A program made the position numbers and the translations under genes. A stretch of DNA of 64,000 nt from Myroides odoratimimus (GTDB lineage Bacteria; Bacteroidota; Bacteroidia; Flavobacteriales; Flavobacteriaceae): assembly GCF_001485415.1 (NCBI RefSeq), contig NZ_BCMQ01000010.1:1-64000 (forward strand). Direction: 5' to 3'. Below the pieces are notes generated by a model. The model made no database searches. It was not told where the DNA came from and was given only the letters and a program-made list of their open reading frames with translations. Positions 43,182 to 51,991 of this stretch are shown here, in pieces (positions within the stretch are counted from its first letter, which is position 1; every line of letters begins with the position of its first letter).

Positions 43182-45659
43182 ATGAAAAGATTAAAAACTA
43201 CAAAAGTTCTTCTAATGCTGTTAACTCTAATGTTCGGGGTAACAGCATTAGCACAGAACTCTAAAAAAAGTACTGTAACAGGTACTGTAGTAGAAGCTGC
43301 TACAAATCTTCCCTTAGAATATGCGAGTGTATTCGCACAAAATGAGAACAATGCTAATATTGTCTCAGGAGGTATGACCGACTCAAAAGGACAATACTCT
43401 TTTGAAGTACCTGACGGGTCATACTTAATTCGTATAGAATACTTAGGTTTTAAAACTATTGAACTACGCAAAGTAGCTGTCAATGGAAATACTAATATAG
43501 GTATTAAGAAAGTCACAGATGACGCTCAAATGCTAGACGAAGTACTAGTCATTGCAGAAAAATCTACTGTAGATATTAAGCTTGACAAAAAAGTTTACAA
43601 TGTAGGTGAAGATATGATTGTAAAAGGAGGTACTGCAGGAGATGTATTAGACAACGTTCCTTCAGTAACTGTAGATAGTGAAGGTGCTGTTAGTTTACGT
43701 GGTAACGAGAATGTAAAAGTACTTATCGATGGTAAACCTACTGGTCTTGCTAATAATATCCAAGAAGCAATGCGTATTCTATCTGCTGAATCAATCGAAA
43801 AAGTAGAAGTAATCACTAATCCATCAGCTAGATATGAAGCTGAAGGAGGTGCTGGTATTATTAATATCGTCCTTAAGAAAGGTAAAGCACAAGGTATTAA
43901 TGGAAATATCACGGGTACAATAGGAGATCCTCGCAACTATGAATTAAATGGTAATGTAAATATTCGTGGAGAGAAATATAACTTCTATACGACCTTATCT
44001 TATAGAGATACTAAAACAAAAGGATATAACGTTAACAACAACCAATATCTAGATCACGATGGTAATCCTATACAGTACATCGATGAATATAAAGACAACA
44101 ATAGAGAAAGACAAGGCTACAACGGTATGTTCGGTCTAGACTACTATATTACTCCTTCTCTAACTTGGTCTAATAGTGTGAATGTACGTAGAAGTAATGG
44201 TACCTCTCCTAACTCTGTTGATTACCAATATTACGATGGTAACCACAACTTAGACTATAATAGATATAGAGAAGAAAGACGTAAGTCAAACTATAACAGT
44301 GTAGAATATACAACATCATTTGAAAAGAAATTCGCTAAAGAAGATCACAAGTTAACAGTAGAGGCTAGTATCTCTAAAGACACTAGTGATGACGATGCTA
44401 ATATCTCTGACATTAATGATAAGCATAACCTAATGACTTACGAAAGAACTCTTAGTGATGACAAATATAAGTCAGGTCTAGTAAAAGTAGATTACACATT
44501 ACCTTTAGGAGAGAGTGGAAACTTTGAAGCAGGTTACTTAGGTACATTTAAATCGACAACTAATAACTTTGGATTATATAATCTAACTAATAATGAATGG
44601 ATTAACAACACTAGAGTTTCTAACGTACTAGAATACAAAGAACAAGTTAATGCATTCTATGCTCAATATGGAGATAAAATAACTGACAAACTTAACTATA
44701 TGGTTGGGTTCCGTTGGGAAAAAAGTAATATTGACGTAAATCAATTAACTAGCAACGATTACAACAACAAGAAATATGATGACTTCTTCCCTAGTTTATT
44801 TTTAAACTATGAATTGGATGAATCTAGTAATGTGAGTATTAGTTATAGTAAACGTATTATGCGTCCTAGAGGGCGTTTCTTAAACCCTTTCTCTAATTAT
44901 ACGAGTGACATCAACTTCTTTCAAGGAAACCCTGATTTAAACCCTGCTAAAACAAATGCATTTGATTTAGGGTATTTGAAGAGATGGAGTGGATTCACTC
45001 TTAGTGCATCTGCTTACTTAAATAAAACGGATGACACATTCCAATTCGTAAGAAGAGAAGCGGGTACAAATGCAAGTGGTACAACTATTATTGTTAGTTC
45101 ACCAATTAACTTAGCTACAGAATACAGATATGGATTTGATTTCACCTTAAACTATACTCCATTTAAATGGTGGAAATTAAATGGTAACTTCAACTTCTTT
45201 AGAACAGAAACAAAAGGAGACTATACTTTCACTAAACTAGATGGAACAGTAGAAACGCAAAACTTTGACCAAAACTCTTATGCTTGGTTTACTAGATTAT
45301 CATCTAAGATATCATTGCCTTATAAAATAGATTGGCAAGTAAACGGAATGTATAGAGCACCTTATGATACGTCACAAGGAAAAGCATTAGGAAACTTATC
45401 AGCTAATACCTCTATAAGTAAAGATATCTTAAAAGACAAAGCTACCATTACATTAAATGTTAGTGATATCTTCGACTCTAGAAAAAGAGAAACAGACACT
45501 TATTTACCAACATCTATTTCACATAGTGAAATGCAGTGGAGAGGAAGACAAGTAAACTTATCATTTACTTATCGTTTTAACCAAACTAAAATGGACAGAC
45601 AGAAACAACAAAGAAATGCTGGTGGTGGCGAAGAACAAGGAGAAGGAGAAATGATGTAA
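43182..45659 (+). CDS. TonB-dependent-receptor-like outer-membrane protein
   Basis: An 825-aa protein with a signal peptide (LLMLLTLMFGVTALAQ). About residues 30-105 form a carboxypeptidase-regulatory-like domain (VTGTVVEAATNLPLEYASVF). A plug-like region follows (GDMIVKGGTAGDVLDNVPSV in outline, SLRGNENVKVLIDGKPTGL, NPSARYEAEGGAGIINIVLK). The rest is a large barrel. This is the family with an outer_membrane_beta-barrel_3 domain. No SusD-like gene is adjacent, so it is not a glycan SusCD pair. The tail (QRNAGGGEEQGEGEMM) is a low-complexity extension beyond the last strand. Ligand unknown. Confidence 0.88.
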   Translation: MKRLKTTKVLLMLLTLMFGVTALAQNSKKSTVTGTVVEAATNLPLEYASVFAQNENNANIVSGGMTDSKGQYSFEVPDGSYLIRIEYLGFKTIELRKVAVNGNTNIGIKKVTDDAQMLDEVLVIAEKSTVDIKLDKKVYNVGEDMIVKGGTAGDVLDNVPSVTVDSEGAVSLRGNENVKVLIDGKPTGLANNIQEAMRILSAESIEKVEVITNPSARYEAEGGAGIINIVLKKGKAQGINGNITGTIGDPRNYELNGNVNIRGEKYNFYTTLSYRDTKTKGYNVNNNQYLDHDGNPIQYIDEYKDNNRERQGYNGMFGLDYYITPSLTWSNSVNVRRSNGTSPNSVDYQYYDGNHNLDYNRYREERRKSNYNSVEYTTSFEKKFAKEDHKLTVEASISKDTSDDDANISDINDKHNLMTYERTLSDDKYKSGLVKVDYTLPLGESGNFEAGYLGTFKSTTNNFGLYNLTNNEWINNTRVSNVLEYKEQVNAFYAQYGDKITDKLNYMVGFRWEKSNIDVNQLTSNDYNNKKYDDFFPSLFLNYELDESSNVSISYSKRIMRPRGRFLNPFSNYTSDINFFQGNPDLNPAKTNAFDLGYLKRWSGFTLSASAYLNKTDDTFQFVRREAGTNASGTTIIVSSPINLATEYRYGFDFTLNYTPFKWWKLNGNFNFFRTETKGDYTFTKLDGTVETQNFDQNSYAWFTRLSSKISLPYKIDWQVNGMYRAPYDTSQGKALGNLSANTSISKDILKDKATITLNVSDIFDSRKRETDTYLPTSISHSEMQWRGRQVNLSFTYRFNQTKMDRQKQQRNAGGGEEQGEGEMM

Positions 45660-45708
45660 TCAAACAAAGAAACCTTTACTAAACTATTATAAATTTATTA
45701 TTTGTTAG

Positions 45709-45730
45709 GGGACTACCATTGGGTAGTCCC
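45709..45730 (+). terminator. Terminator of the TonB-receptor-like gene
   Basis: GGGACTACC and GGTAGTCCC around ATTG, followed by seven T residues. Confidence 0.9.
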
Positions 45731-45784
45731 TTTTTTTATCTCCATATTTTTCGAATCTATCAACCCTCATAAATAGGCATAAAA

Positions 45785-45814
45785 AAAGAGCCATAATACA
45801 TATTATGACTCTTT
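45785..45814 (-). terminator. Terminator of the 58-aa membrane protein gene
   Basis: AAAGAGCCATAAT / ATTATGACTCTTT with a 4-nt loop. The one imperfect pair is G-U in minus-strand RNA, and a U-run follows on that strand. Confidence 0.8.
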
Positions 45815-45831
45815 ATTTCTTAAACCAAATA

Positions 45832-46008
45832 CTAGATCTGATTGTCTTCTAATTGCTGTCTTTTAGCTTTCTTCTCTTTGATTAGTTCTCTAGCTCCACC
45901 TACTGCCCAGTAAGATACGAAACCAACTAAGAACATCATAAGCCAAAATGCCATAGTAACTACAGTCATGGCAACGATGAAACCTAAATACTGTTGAAAT
46001 TCAAACAT
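45832..46008 (-). CDS. Small single-gene membrane protein, 58 aa
   Basis: A 58-aa frame starting MFEFQQYLGFIVAMTVVTMA. The first 37 residues are almost all hydrophobic (VTMAFWLMMFLVGFVSYWAV) and are followed by a basic amphipathic tail (RELIKEKKAKRQQ). That layout is typical of real small inner-membrane proteins. It has its own terminator (45785-45814) with a strand bias that fits, which supports expression. The run GGAGAAA just before the start codon is a rare Shine-Dalgarno-like match here. I know no family. It could belong to a respiratory or transport complex, but nothing shows which. Confidence 0.7.
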   Translation of the reverse strand: MFEFQQYLGFIVAMTVVTMAFWLMMFLVGFVSYWAVGGARELIKEKKAKRQQLEDNQI

Positions 46009-46159
46009 GTTTTCTCCGGATTAATTTTTGTATATACGCCGTAAATATACTCACTTTTATTTTTTCTACCTAGTCTACCTTAACTTTTAATCTTTCTTTA
46101 GAATGAAACTAAATAATTCTCCTTATCTTTAGGGTACAATCATTCTAAATAAATTAATA

Positions 46160-47560
46160 ATGGAATACAGAATAGAAAAAGACACTATAGGAGAAATAAA
46201 AGTTGCTAAAGACAAATATTGGGGAGCACAAACGGAACGCTCTAAAAACAACTTTAAAATAGGTCCTGAGGCATCTATGCCACACGAAATCATAGAAGCT
46301 TTTGCTTATCTTAAAAAAGCAGCAGCTTTTACGAATGCTGATTTAAATGTTTTACCTTCAGAAAAAAGAGATCACATCGCTAAAGTATGTGACGAAATAC
46401 TAGAAGGCAAACTAGATGATCATTTTCCCTTAGTTATTTGGCAAACAGGTTCTGGTACACAGTCTAATATGAATGTGAATGAAGTAATTGCTAATAGAGC
46501 TCAAGTATTAGCTGGTCTTCAAATAGGTGAAGGCGAACCAGTACTTAAAGCAAATGATGATGTAAACAAATCTCAATCCTCTAATGATACCTACCCTACT
46601 GCAATGCACATTGCTGCTTATAAAGCTGTCGTAGAATATACTATCCCAGGTGTGACTGCATTGAGAAACACATTAGACAAAAAAGCTAAAGAACTAAAAG
46701 ATGTAGTAAAGATAGGCCGTACACACCTTATGGATGCTACCCCTCTTACACTAGGTCAAGAAATATCAGGTTACGTCGCACAATTAGATTATGGACTAAA
46801 AGCATTAAATCACACTTTACCTCATCTTGCTGAATTAGCTCTAGGAGGTACTGCTGTAGGTACAGGCTTAAATACTCCTAAAGGATATGATGTAAAAGTA
46901 GCAGAGTATATTGCTAAATTCACGAAACTACCTTTTGTAACGGCTCCAAACAAATTTGAAGCTCTAGCCGCTCATGATGCAATTGTAGAAACACATGGAG
47001 CATTAAAACAACTTGCTGTTTCTCTTTATAAAATAGCTAATGATATCAGACTACTAGCTTCTGGACCACGCTCTGGAATTGGCGAAATCATTATTCCTGC
47101 AAATGAACCAGGGTCTTCTATTATGCCTGGTAAAGTAAACCCTACACAATGTGAAGCACTTACTATGGTAGCTGCACAAGTGATAGGTAATGATACTACA
47201 ATATCTTTTGCTGGTACTCAGGGTCATTTCGAACTAAACGTATTCAAACCTGTTATGGCAGCCAACTTCTTACAATCTGCTAGACTGATAGGAGAAGCTT
47301 GTATTTCTTTTGATGAGCATTGTGCACAAGGAATTGAAGCAAACGACAAACGTATTAAAGAATTACTAGATAGTTCATTAATGCTAGTAACTGCTTTAAA
47401 TACCAAAATTGGTTATTACAAAGCAGCCGAAATAGCGCAAACTGCTCATGCTAATGGCACAACGCTAAAAGAAGAAGCTGTTCGCTTAGGATATGTTACA
47501 CCTGAAGATTTTGACAAGTGGGTTGATCCTAAGTTAATGATTGGAAATATCGAAGATTAA
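46160..47560 (+). CDS. fumC: Fumarate hydratase class II
   Basis: A 466-aa enzyme that interconverts fumarate and malate in the TCA cycle. The signature loop is [13 protein letters not shown], with the catalytic serine; [35 protein letters not shown] and [16 protein letters not shown] are the other family regions. These distinguish it from aspartase less clearly, but [11 protein letters not shown] is the fumarase form. Length is normal. Monocistronic between two terminators. Confidence 0.95.
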   Translation: MEYRIEKDTIGEIKVAKDKYWGAQTERSKNNFKIGPEASMPHEIIEAFAYLKKAAAFTNADLNVLPSEKRDHIAKVCDEILEGKLDDHFPLVIWQTGSGTQSNMNVNEVIANRAQVLAGLQIGEGEPVLKANDDVNKSQSSNDTYPTAMHIAAYKAVVEYTIPGVTALRNTLDKKAKELKDVVKIGRTHLMDATPLTLGQEISGYVAQLDYGLKALNHTLPHLAELALGGTAVGTGLNTPKGYDVKVAEYIAKFTKLPFVTAPNKFEALAAHDAIVETHGALKQLAVSLYKIANDIRLLASGPRSGIGEIIIPANEPGSSIMPGKVNPTQCEALTMVAAQVIGNDTTISFAGTQGHFELNVFKPVMAANFLQSARLIGEACISFDEHCAQGIEANDKRIKELLDSSLMLVTALNTKIGYYKAAEIAQTAHANGTTLKEEAVRLGYVTPEDFDKWVDPKLMIGNIED

Positions 47561-47581
47561 AACATACTGAACCTTAAATAG

Positions 47582-47616
47582 AAAAGCCAATAGCATATAA
47601 TATGTTATTGGCTTTT
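47582..47616. terminator. Terminator between fumC and trpB
   Basis: AAAAGCCAATA and TATTGGCTTTT form an 11-bp stem, extended by four more weak pairs inside. It lies between convergent genes. Confidence 0.85.
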
Positions 47617-47672
47617 TACCTTTTAAACAGTTCTCTTCAGATAACAATTCTTAAATACATACCTTATCTATT

Positions 47673-48854
47673 TTAGAAGTTAAAATAACTGCGATAATTA
47701 TCTAAATCTTTATCTCCTCTTCCTGATAAATTGATCACAACAATATCCTCTGGTTTAAATTTACGTTGTTCTAATACTGCTAAAGCATGAGAACTTTCTA
47801 TCGCAGGGATAATTCCTTCTACTTTACACAAGGCTAATCCAGCTGTCATTGCCTCATCATCTTTAATAGCATAAAACTCTGCTCTTCCCAATTCTTTCAT
47901 ATGTGCATACAAAGGACCGAAACCAGGGTAATCTAATCCTGCTGATACTGAATATGCTTCTAGAGGTTCTCCATTTTCATCTTGCATAAACAACGTTTTA
48001 CTTCCGTGTAGCACTCCTTCTTTTCCTACAAAAGAAGTAGCCGCTGTTTTTGGACTATCAGCTCCTTCTCCTCCACCTTCTGCTACAATTAACTTCACTT
48101 GTTCATCTTCTAAGAAATGGTAAAAAGCTCCTACTGCATTACTACCTCCACCAACACAAGCTACTATATAATCAGGTTCTTCTCTTCCTTCTTTTGCTAA
48201 TAGTTGTTTTCTAATTTCTTTAGATATAATAGATTGGAATCTACTCACCATATCAGGATAAGGGTGTGGACCTACTGCTGATCCTATCAAATAGAATGTA
48301 TCATCAGGGTTCTCTATCCAGTATAATAAAGCCTCATCTACAGCCTCTTTTAATGTCTTTGCACCAGACTCCGCTGCTCTCACCTCAGCACCTAGCATTT
48401 TCATACGTGCCACGTTAGGCGCTTGTCTTTCTATATCTAAAGCTCCCATATATACGATACACTCCATGCCCATAAGAGCACATACTGTAGCGGTAGCTAC
48501 TCCATGTTGTCCTGCGCCTGTCTCTGCTACTATTTTATTCTTTCCTAAGCGTTTTGCTAATAATATCTGACCGATAGTGTTATTAATCTTATGAGCTCCT
48601 GTATGACATAGATCTTCTCTTTTTAAATACACTTTAGTATTATACTTCTCTGATAACCCCTTTGCAAAATATAAAGGAGTAGGACGACCTACATAATCTT
48701 CTAATAACTGATTCATTTCTTGTTGAAAATCCTCTTGTTCAATAATGGTGATATACTCGCTCTGTAATTGGCCAATAATTGGAGCTAATGCTTCAGGAAT
48801 AAATGCTCCTCCATAATTCCCATAATAACCGTCTTGATTAACTTGATATTTCAT
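47673..48854 (-). CDS. trpB: Tryptophan synthase beta subunit, stand-alone
   Basis: A 393-aa PLP enzyme that joins indole and serine to form tryptophan. The PLP lysine is Lys89 in HTGAHKINNTIGQ, Glu111 in AETGAGQHG is the catalytic acid, and CVGGGSNAVGAF is the phosphate-binding loop. It is the TrpB1 type that normally pairs with TrpA. Here trpA is not adjacent: fumC follows on the other strand. Expression is very probably controlled by the Trp attenuator at 48899-49090. Without local TrpA the enzyme could salvage free indole (inference), or trpA may lie elsewhere in the genome. Confidence 0.95.
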   Translation of the reverse strand: MKYQVNQDGYYGNYGGAFIPEALAPIIGQLQSEYITIIEQEDFQQEMNQLLEDYVGRPTPLYFAKGLSEKYNTKVYLKREDLCHTGAHKINNTIGQILLAKRLGKNKIVAETGAGQHGVATATVCALMGMECIVYMGALDIERQAPNVARMKMLGAEVRAAESGAKTLKEAVDEALLYWIENPDDTFYLIGSAVGPHPYPDMVSRFQSIISKEIRKQLLAKEGREEPDYIVACVGGGSNAVGAFYHFLEDEQVKLIVAEGGGEGADSPKTAATSFVGKEGVLHGSKTLFMQDENGEPLEAYSVSAGLDYPGFGPLYAHMKELGRAEFYAIKDDEAMTAGLALCKVEGIIPAIESSHALAVLEQRKFKPEDIVVINLSGRGDKDLDNYRSYFNF

Positions 48855-48898
48855 TTTATATATTGTTTTAAATTTTACTTTCGATAAGGCACAAAAAA

Positions 48899-48926
48899 AA
48901 GAGGCTTGTCGTTTGACAAGCCTCTT
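48899..48926 (-). terminator. Attenuator terminator in the trpB leader
   Basis: AAGAGGCTTGTC and GACAAGCCTCTT form a perfect 12-bp stem around a 4-nt loop, followed on the minus strand by a run of eight U. It lies between the leader-peptide stop and the trpB start, 44 bp before the latter, so it blocks trpB unless prevented from forming. Confidence 0.92.
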
Positions 48927-48949
48927 CTAGGTATTATATATTATTTCTC

Positions 48950-49036
48950 TTAATTCATATATACATAGCAAGGACTGCTCACGACATTCGACGTAAGTTT
49001 AGTCCACCACCAAGTATTTGTTAGAATTAAATTCAT
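48950..49036 (-). CDS. trpL: trp leader peptide, 28 aa, three tandem Trp codons
   Basis: The peptide begins MNLILTNTWWWTK and ends in YVYMN. Three UGG codons in a row lie at 49012-49004. Its place between a textbook promoter (49061-49090) and a terminator (48899-48926) matches trp leader peptides that sense charged tRNA-Trp. If a ribosome stalls at the Trp codons, it covers the 5' arm of the pause hairpin and frees the segment at 48983-48970 to pair with the terminator's 5' arm. Confidence 0.9.
   Translation of the reverse strand: MNLILTNTWWWTKLTSNVVSSPCYVYMN
48970..49005 (-). promoter_or_regulatory. Pause hairpin (1:2) and antiterminator segment of the trp attenuator
   Basis: GGACT (49005-49001) pairs with AGTCC (48976-48972), and CTTACG (48997-48992) with CGTGAG (48983-48978). 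AGTCCTT (48976-48970) can instead pair with AAGAGGCT (48926-48919) with one bulged A and one G-U pair. The 5' arm overlaps the last Trp codon, as in classical attenuators. Confidence 0.75.
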
Positions 49037-49060
49037 TTCGTTTTTCTACTTATTGAATTG

Positions 49061-49090
49061 CAAATGTAGAAACTTATTTTCAATAAACAA
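49061..49090 (-). promoter_or_regulatory. Promoter of the trpL-trpB transcript
   Basis: On the minus strand TTG (49090-49088), a 19-bp spacer and TACATTTG (49068-49061) match the flavobacterial consensus exactly. It starts just after the terminator of the upstream gene. Confidence 0.85.
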
Positions 49091-49095
49091 TAAAA

Positions 49096-49126
49096 AAAGG
49101 ATACCATTTTTTAAATGATATCCTTT
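49096..49126 (-). terminator. Terminator of the lysozyme-like gene
   Basis: AAAGGATACCATTT / AAATGATATCCTTT with a 3-nt loop. The one mismatch is a G-U pair in minus-strand RNA, and seven U follow. Confidence 0.82.
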
Positions 49127-49147
49127 AAGTTTTTCTTTTCTAAAGAG

Positions 49148-49795
49148 TTATAGCATCACTACAGCATCTTTCTCTGCTGTAATATCAGATACATCGTATC
49201 CACTAAAACTTTTTAGATATGTACGTATCGAAGTACCGTATCCATCTTGGAAACCGTTTGCTCCATTACTGTTCAAGAATTTCTTTACAGAACCTGCTCC
49301 ACCTAAGTGAGCTGCTGCTAAGATTCCTGACTCTGTAATTGCAATTCCTCCGATGCGTTTACCATCAAATTTTTCAATCTCTTTTCTCAAGATCCATTTG
49401 TTTTTTGCAACCAAAGCATCAAAAGCTTTCTCTTGCATTAGTGGATCATGTAAAAAATTAGTCGTATCCGTTACTCCTATTGAACGTAATGCCACTTTAC
49501 CAAACTGGTATTTGCCCATGTAACCATATGAATTTACTATTCTGTACAATCCATAAGATTCGCGTACTGCCAATGCCTGTTTAAAACCGACATAAGTCTT
49601 TCCGATAAATGGTATTGCTAATAACTCTCCTGACTCCTCCATAGCTAAATCGCTATATGGAAAATCATAAGATAGGGGGCCTTCAGGAACTATTTTATAC
49701 TCCTCTAAAAGCATAGTTTCATACTGTTTAAAACCTGAAACTCCTACCCCTGTTAATAGGACAATACCAATAAAAAAAGAACATTTTTTTCTCAT
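49148..49795 (-). CDS. Lysozyme-like exported protein
   Basis: A 215-aa protein. MRKKCSFFIGIVLLTGVGVSG is a good export signal, so I choose 49795 rather than the frame's opening ten codons earlier. The core has AVRESYGLYRIVNSYGYMGK and YQFG, with Glu in RES as a candidate catalytic acid, followed by GILAAAHLGGAGSVKKFL. This layout fits lysozyme-like transglycosylases, and related flavobacterial proteins are annotated as peptidoglycan-binding. A cell-wall role is probable, the exact class uncertain. Confidence 0.7.
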   Translation of the reverse strand: MRKKCSFFIGIVLLTGVGVSGFKQYETMLLEEYKIVPEGPLSYDFPYSDLAMEESGELLAIPFIGKTYVGFKQALAVRESYGLYRIVNSYGYMGKYQFGKVALRSIGVTDTTNFLHDPLMQEKAFDALVAKNKWILRKEIEKFDGKRIGGIAITESGILAAAHLGGAGSVKKFLNSNGANGFQDGYGTSIRTYLKSFSGYDVSDITAEKDAVVML

Positions 49796-50036
49796 TAAAA
49801 CTAATTTCTCAAGCCCTGTCACCACTTGAAATTTCTGTCTGCAAAGTTACTTCATTTTTCACATTCTCCTATTTTTTTAATATCACTTTTCAAATTTTAA
49901 CACCAACACACAATATAAAATATTAAAAATCAACCATTTAAAAAATAAACAATTAACTTTTTCAATCTTGTTTGTTTCATAAATAAATCCTAAATTAAAG
50001 GAGCTCACATCACTAAAATAGGCTATTAAACGAAAA

Positions 50037-50068
50037 AAAGGTACAATATTGCTCAATATTGCACCTTT
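50037..50068 (-). terminator. Terminator of the ABC-F gene
   Basis: AAAGGTACAATATT / AATATTGCACCTTT with a 4-nt loop; the imperfect pair is G-U in minus-strand RNA and seven U follow. Confidence 0.85.
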
Positions 50069-50094
50069 CTTATTTTTCTTAATTATGGTGTTTT

Positions 50095-51954
50095 TTATTC
50101 TTCCATTTTAGAAGAAAGTTCAAACCATTTCTCTTCTCTATCCTCTAATTCTACTAACACTTTCTGTAGTTCATTTGCTTTAGATTCGATCTCATCATCT
50201 CCTACTTTTCCTTCAGAAAATAATTTCTCTATTTCTACTTTCTTTTGCTCCAGATTAGCAATCTCTCTTTCTATTTTTTGAAACTCTTTTTGCTCCTGAA
50301 ATGTCAATCCTTTTTTAACTTGACTTTCTTTCCAGTTTACCTTCTCTTTTGCTGACTCTTCTTTTACTGGTTCTATACTATCTTCATACGTTCTAAAGTC
50401 AGAATAGTTACCTGGGAAATCCTCTATTTCTCCTTCTCCTCTAAATACGAATAAGTGATCCACAATCTTATCCATAAAGTATCTATCGTGAGAAACTACC
50501 ACTAAACAACCTGGATAGTCTAATAAGAAGCTTTCTAAGACATTTAAAGTCACGATATCCAAATCATTCGTAGGCTCATCCAGAATCAAGAAATTAGGGT
50601 TCTGAATCAATACTGTACATAAATAAAGACGTTTTAGCTCCCCTCCACTTAATTTCTCTACGAAGTCATGTTGTTTCTTTCTATCAAATAAGAAACGCTC
50701 TAGAAGCTGTCCTGCCGATATAGATCTACCTTTAGCCAATGGAATATACTCACCGAACTCTTTAATCACATCGATTACCTTCTGTTCTGGTTTTATATTA
50801 ATCCCTCCTTGTGTATAGTATCCTATTTTTATAGTTTCTCCTACCACTACTTTACCAGCATCTGGTAGTATACCTTGAGTAAGGATATTTAAGAAAGTAG
50901 ACTTTCCACTACCATTCTTTCCGATAATACCTATACGTTCACCTTTATTGAAATTATAACTAAAGTCATTTAAGATGACCTTATCCTTAAACTTCTTATG
51001 TAGTTTATGAAGCTCCACGATCTTACTACCGATACGCTCCATATTGATTTCTAACTCTACTTGGTGTTCACGTCTTCTACTATGTGCTTTTTCTTTAATT
51101 ACATAGAAGTCATCAATACGAGACTTAGACTTAGTTGTACGTGCTTTAGGCTGTCTTCTCATCCAAGACAACTCTTTTACAAACAAGTTCTGCGCCTTGT
51201 CTATACTTGCATTCTCTATCGCTAGACGTTCCTCTTTTTTCTCTAGATAATAAGAGTAGTTTCCTTTATACTGATAAATCTTACCATTATCTAGTTCAAT
51301 AATTTCATTACAAACCCTTTCTAAAAAGAAACGGTCGTGCGTCACCATAAACAACGTAATATTTTCCTTAGCGAAGTAATTCTCTAACCATTCGATCATC
51401 TCTAGATCTAAGTGGTTAGTAGGCTCATCTAGGATTAACAAGTCTGGTCTATTAATTAAGATAATAGCTAATGCTAACCTTTTGCGTTGTCCTCCTGATA
51501 GTGTTTTTACTTTTATCTTCAGATCTTCTAACTTCAGCTTAAACAAGATTTGTTTATACTGTGTCTCGAAATCCCAAGCATTATGAGCATCCATCTTCTC
51601 GAATGCCTTCTGATAAGCATCTACATCTTCTGGATTTTCTAATGCTTTTTCGTATTCTTCTATGATTTTTAAAGTATCATTGTCGGAAGCAAAAATACTT
51701 TCTTCTATTGTCAATTCATCTTGCAGTACAGGCTCCTGAGGCAAAAAGGCCATACGGATACCTTTGCGCATGACTACTTGTCCTGCATCTGGAAAGTCTT
51801 CTCCTGTCAGGATTTTTAAAATGGTTGTTTTACCTGTTCCATTCTTTGCTACGAAAGCAATTTTCTGATCTTTATTAATTCCAAATGATACATCCTCGAA
51901 CAATGTTCTCGCACCAAATGATTTCGCTATATTCTCAACCGATAAGTAATTCAC
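50095..51954 (-). CDS. ABC-F family ATPase (Uup-like)
   Basis: A 619-aa protein with two ATPase domains and no membrane segments. Domain 1 has AKNGTGKTT (Ala in place of the first Walker-A Gly), LSGGQRKRLALA and LILDEPTNHLD. Domain 2 has GKNGSGKST, LSGGELKRLYL and ILDEPTNDLD. The linker is rich in Arg and Lys (SWMRRQPKARTTKSKSRID). The last 90 residues form a coiled coil (EIANLEQKKVEIEKLFSEGK), the feature of Uup. ABC-F proteins act on ribosomes; a Uup-type housekeeping role is more likely than antibiotic protection. Confidence 0.9.
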   Translation of the reverse strand: MNYLSVENIAKSFGARTLFEDVSFGINKDQKIAFVAKNGTGKTTILKILTGEDFPDAGQVVMRKGIRMAFLPQEPVLQDELTIEESIFASDNDTLKIIEEYEKALENPEDVDAYQKAFEKMDAHNAWDFETQYKQILFKLKLEDLKIKVKTLSGGQRKRLALAIILINRPDLLILDEPTNHLDLEMIEWLENYFAKENITLFMVTHDRFFLERVCNEIIELDNGKIYQYKGNYSYYLEKKEERLAIENASIDKAQNLFVKELSWMRRQPKARTTKSKSRIDDFYVIKEKAHSRRREHQVELEINMERIGSKIVELHKLHKKFKDKVILNDFSYNFNKGERIGIIGKNGSGKSTFLNILTQGILPDAGKVVVGETIKIGYYTQGGINIKPEQKVIDVIKEFGEYIPLAKGRSISAGQLLERFLFDRKKQHDFVEKLSGGELKRLYLCTVLIQNPNFLILDEPTNDLDIVTLNVLESFLLDYPGCLVVVSHDRYFMDKIVDHLFVFRGEGEIEDFPGNYSDFRTYEDSIEPVKEESAKEKVNWKESQVKKGLTFQEQKEFQKIEREIANLEQKKVEIEKLFSEGKVGDDEIESKANELQKVLVELEDREEKWFELSSKMEE

Positions 51955-51991
51955 AATCTAATATTTTTTTACAAAAATAGCCTTTATTTTA

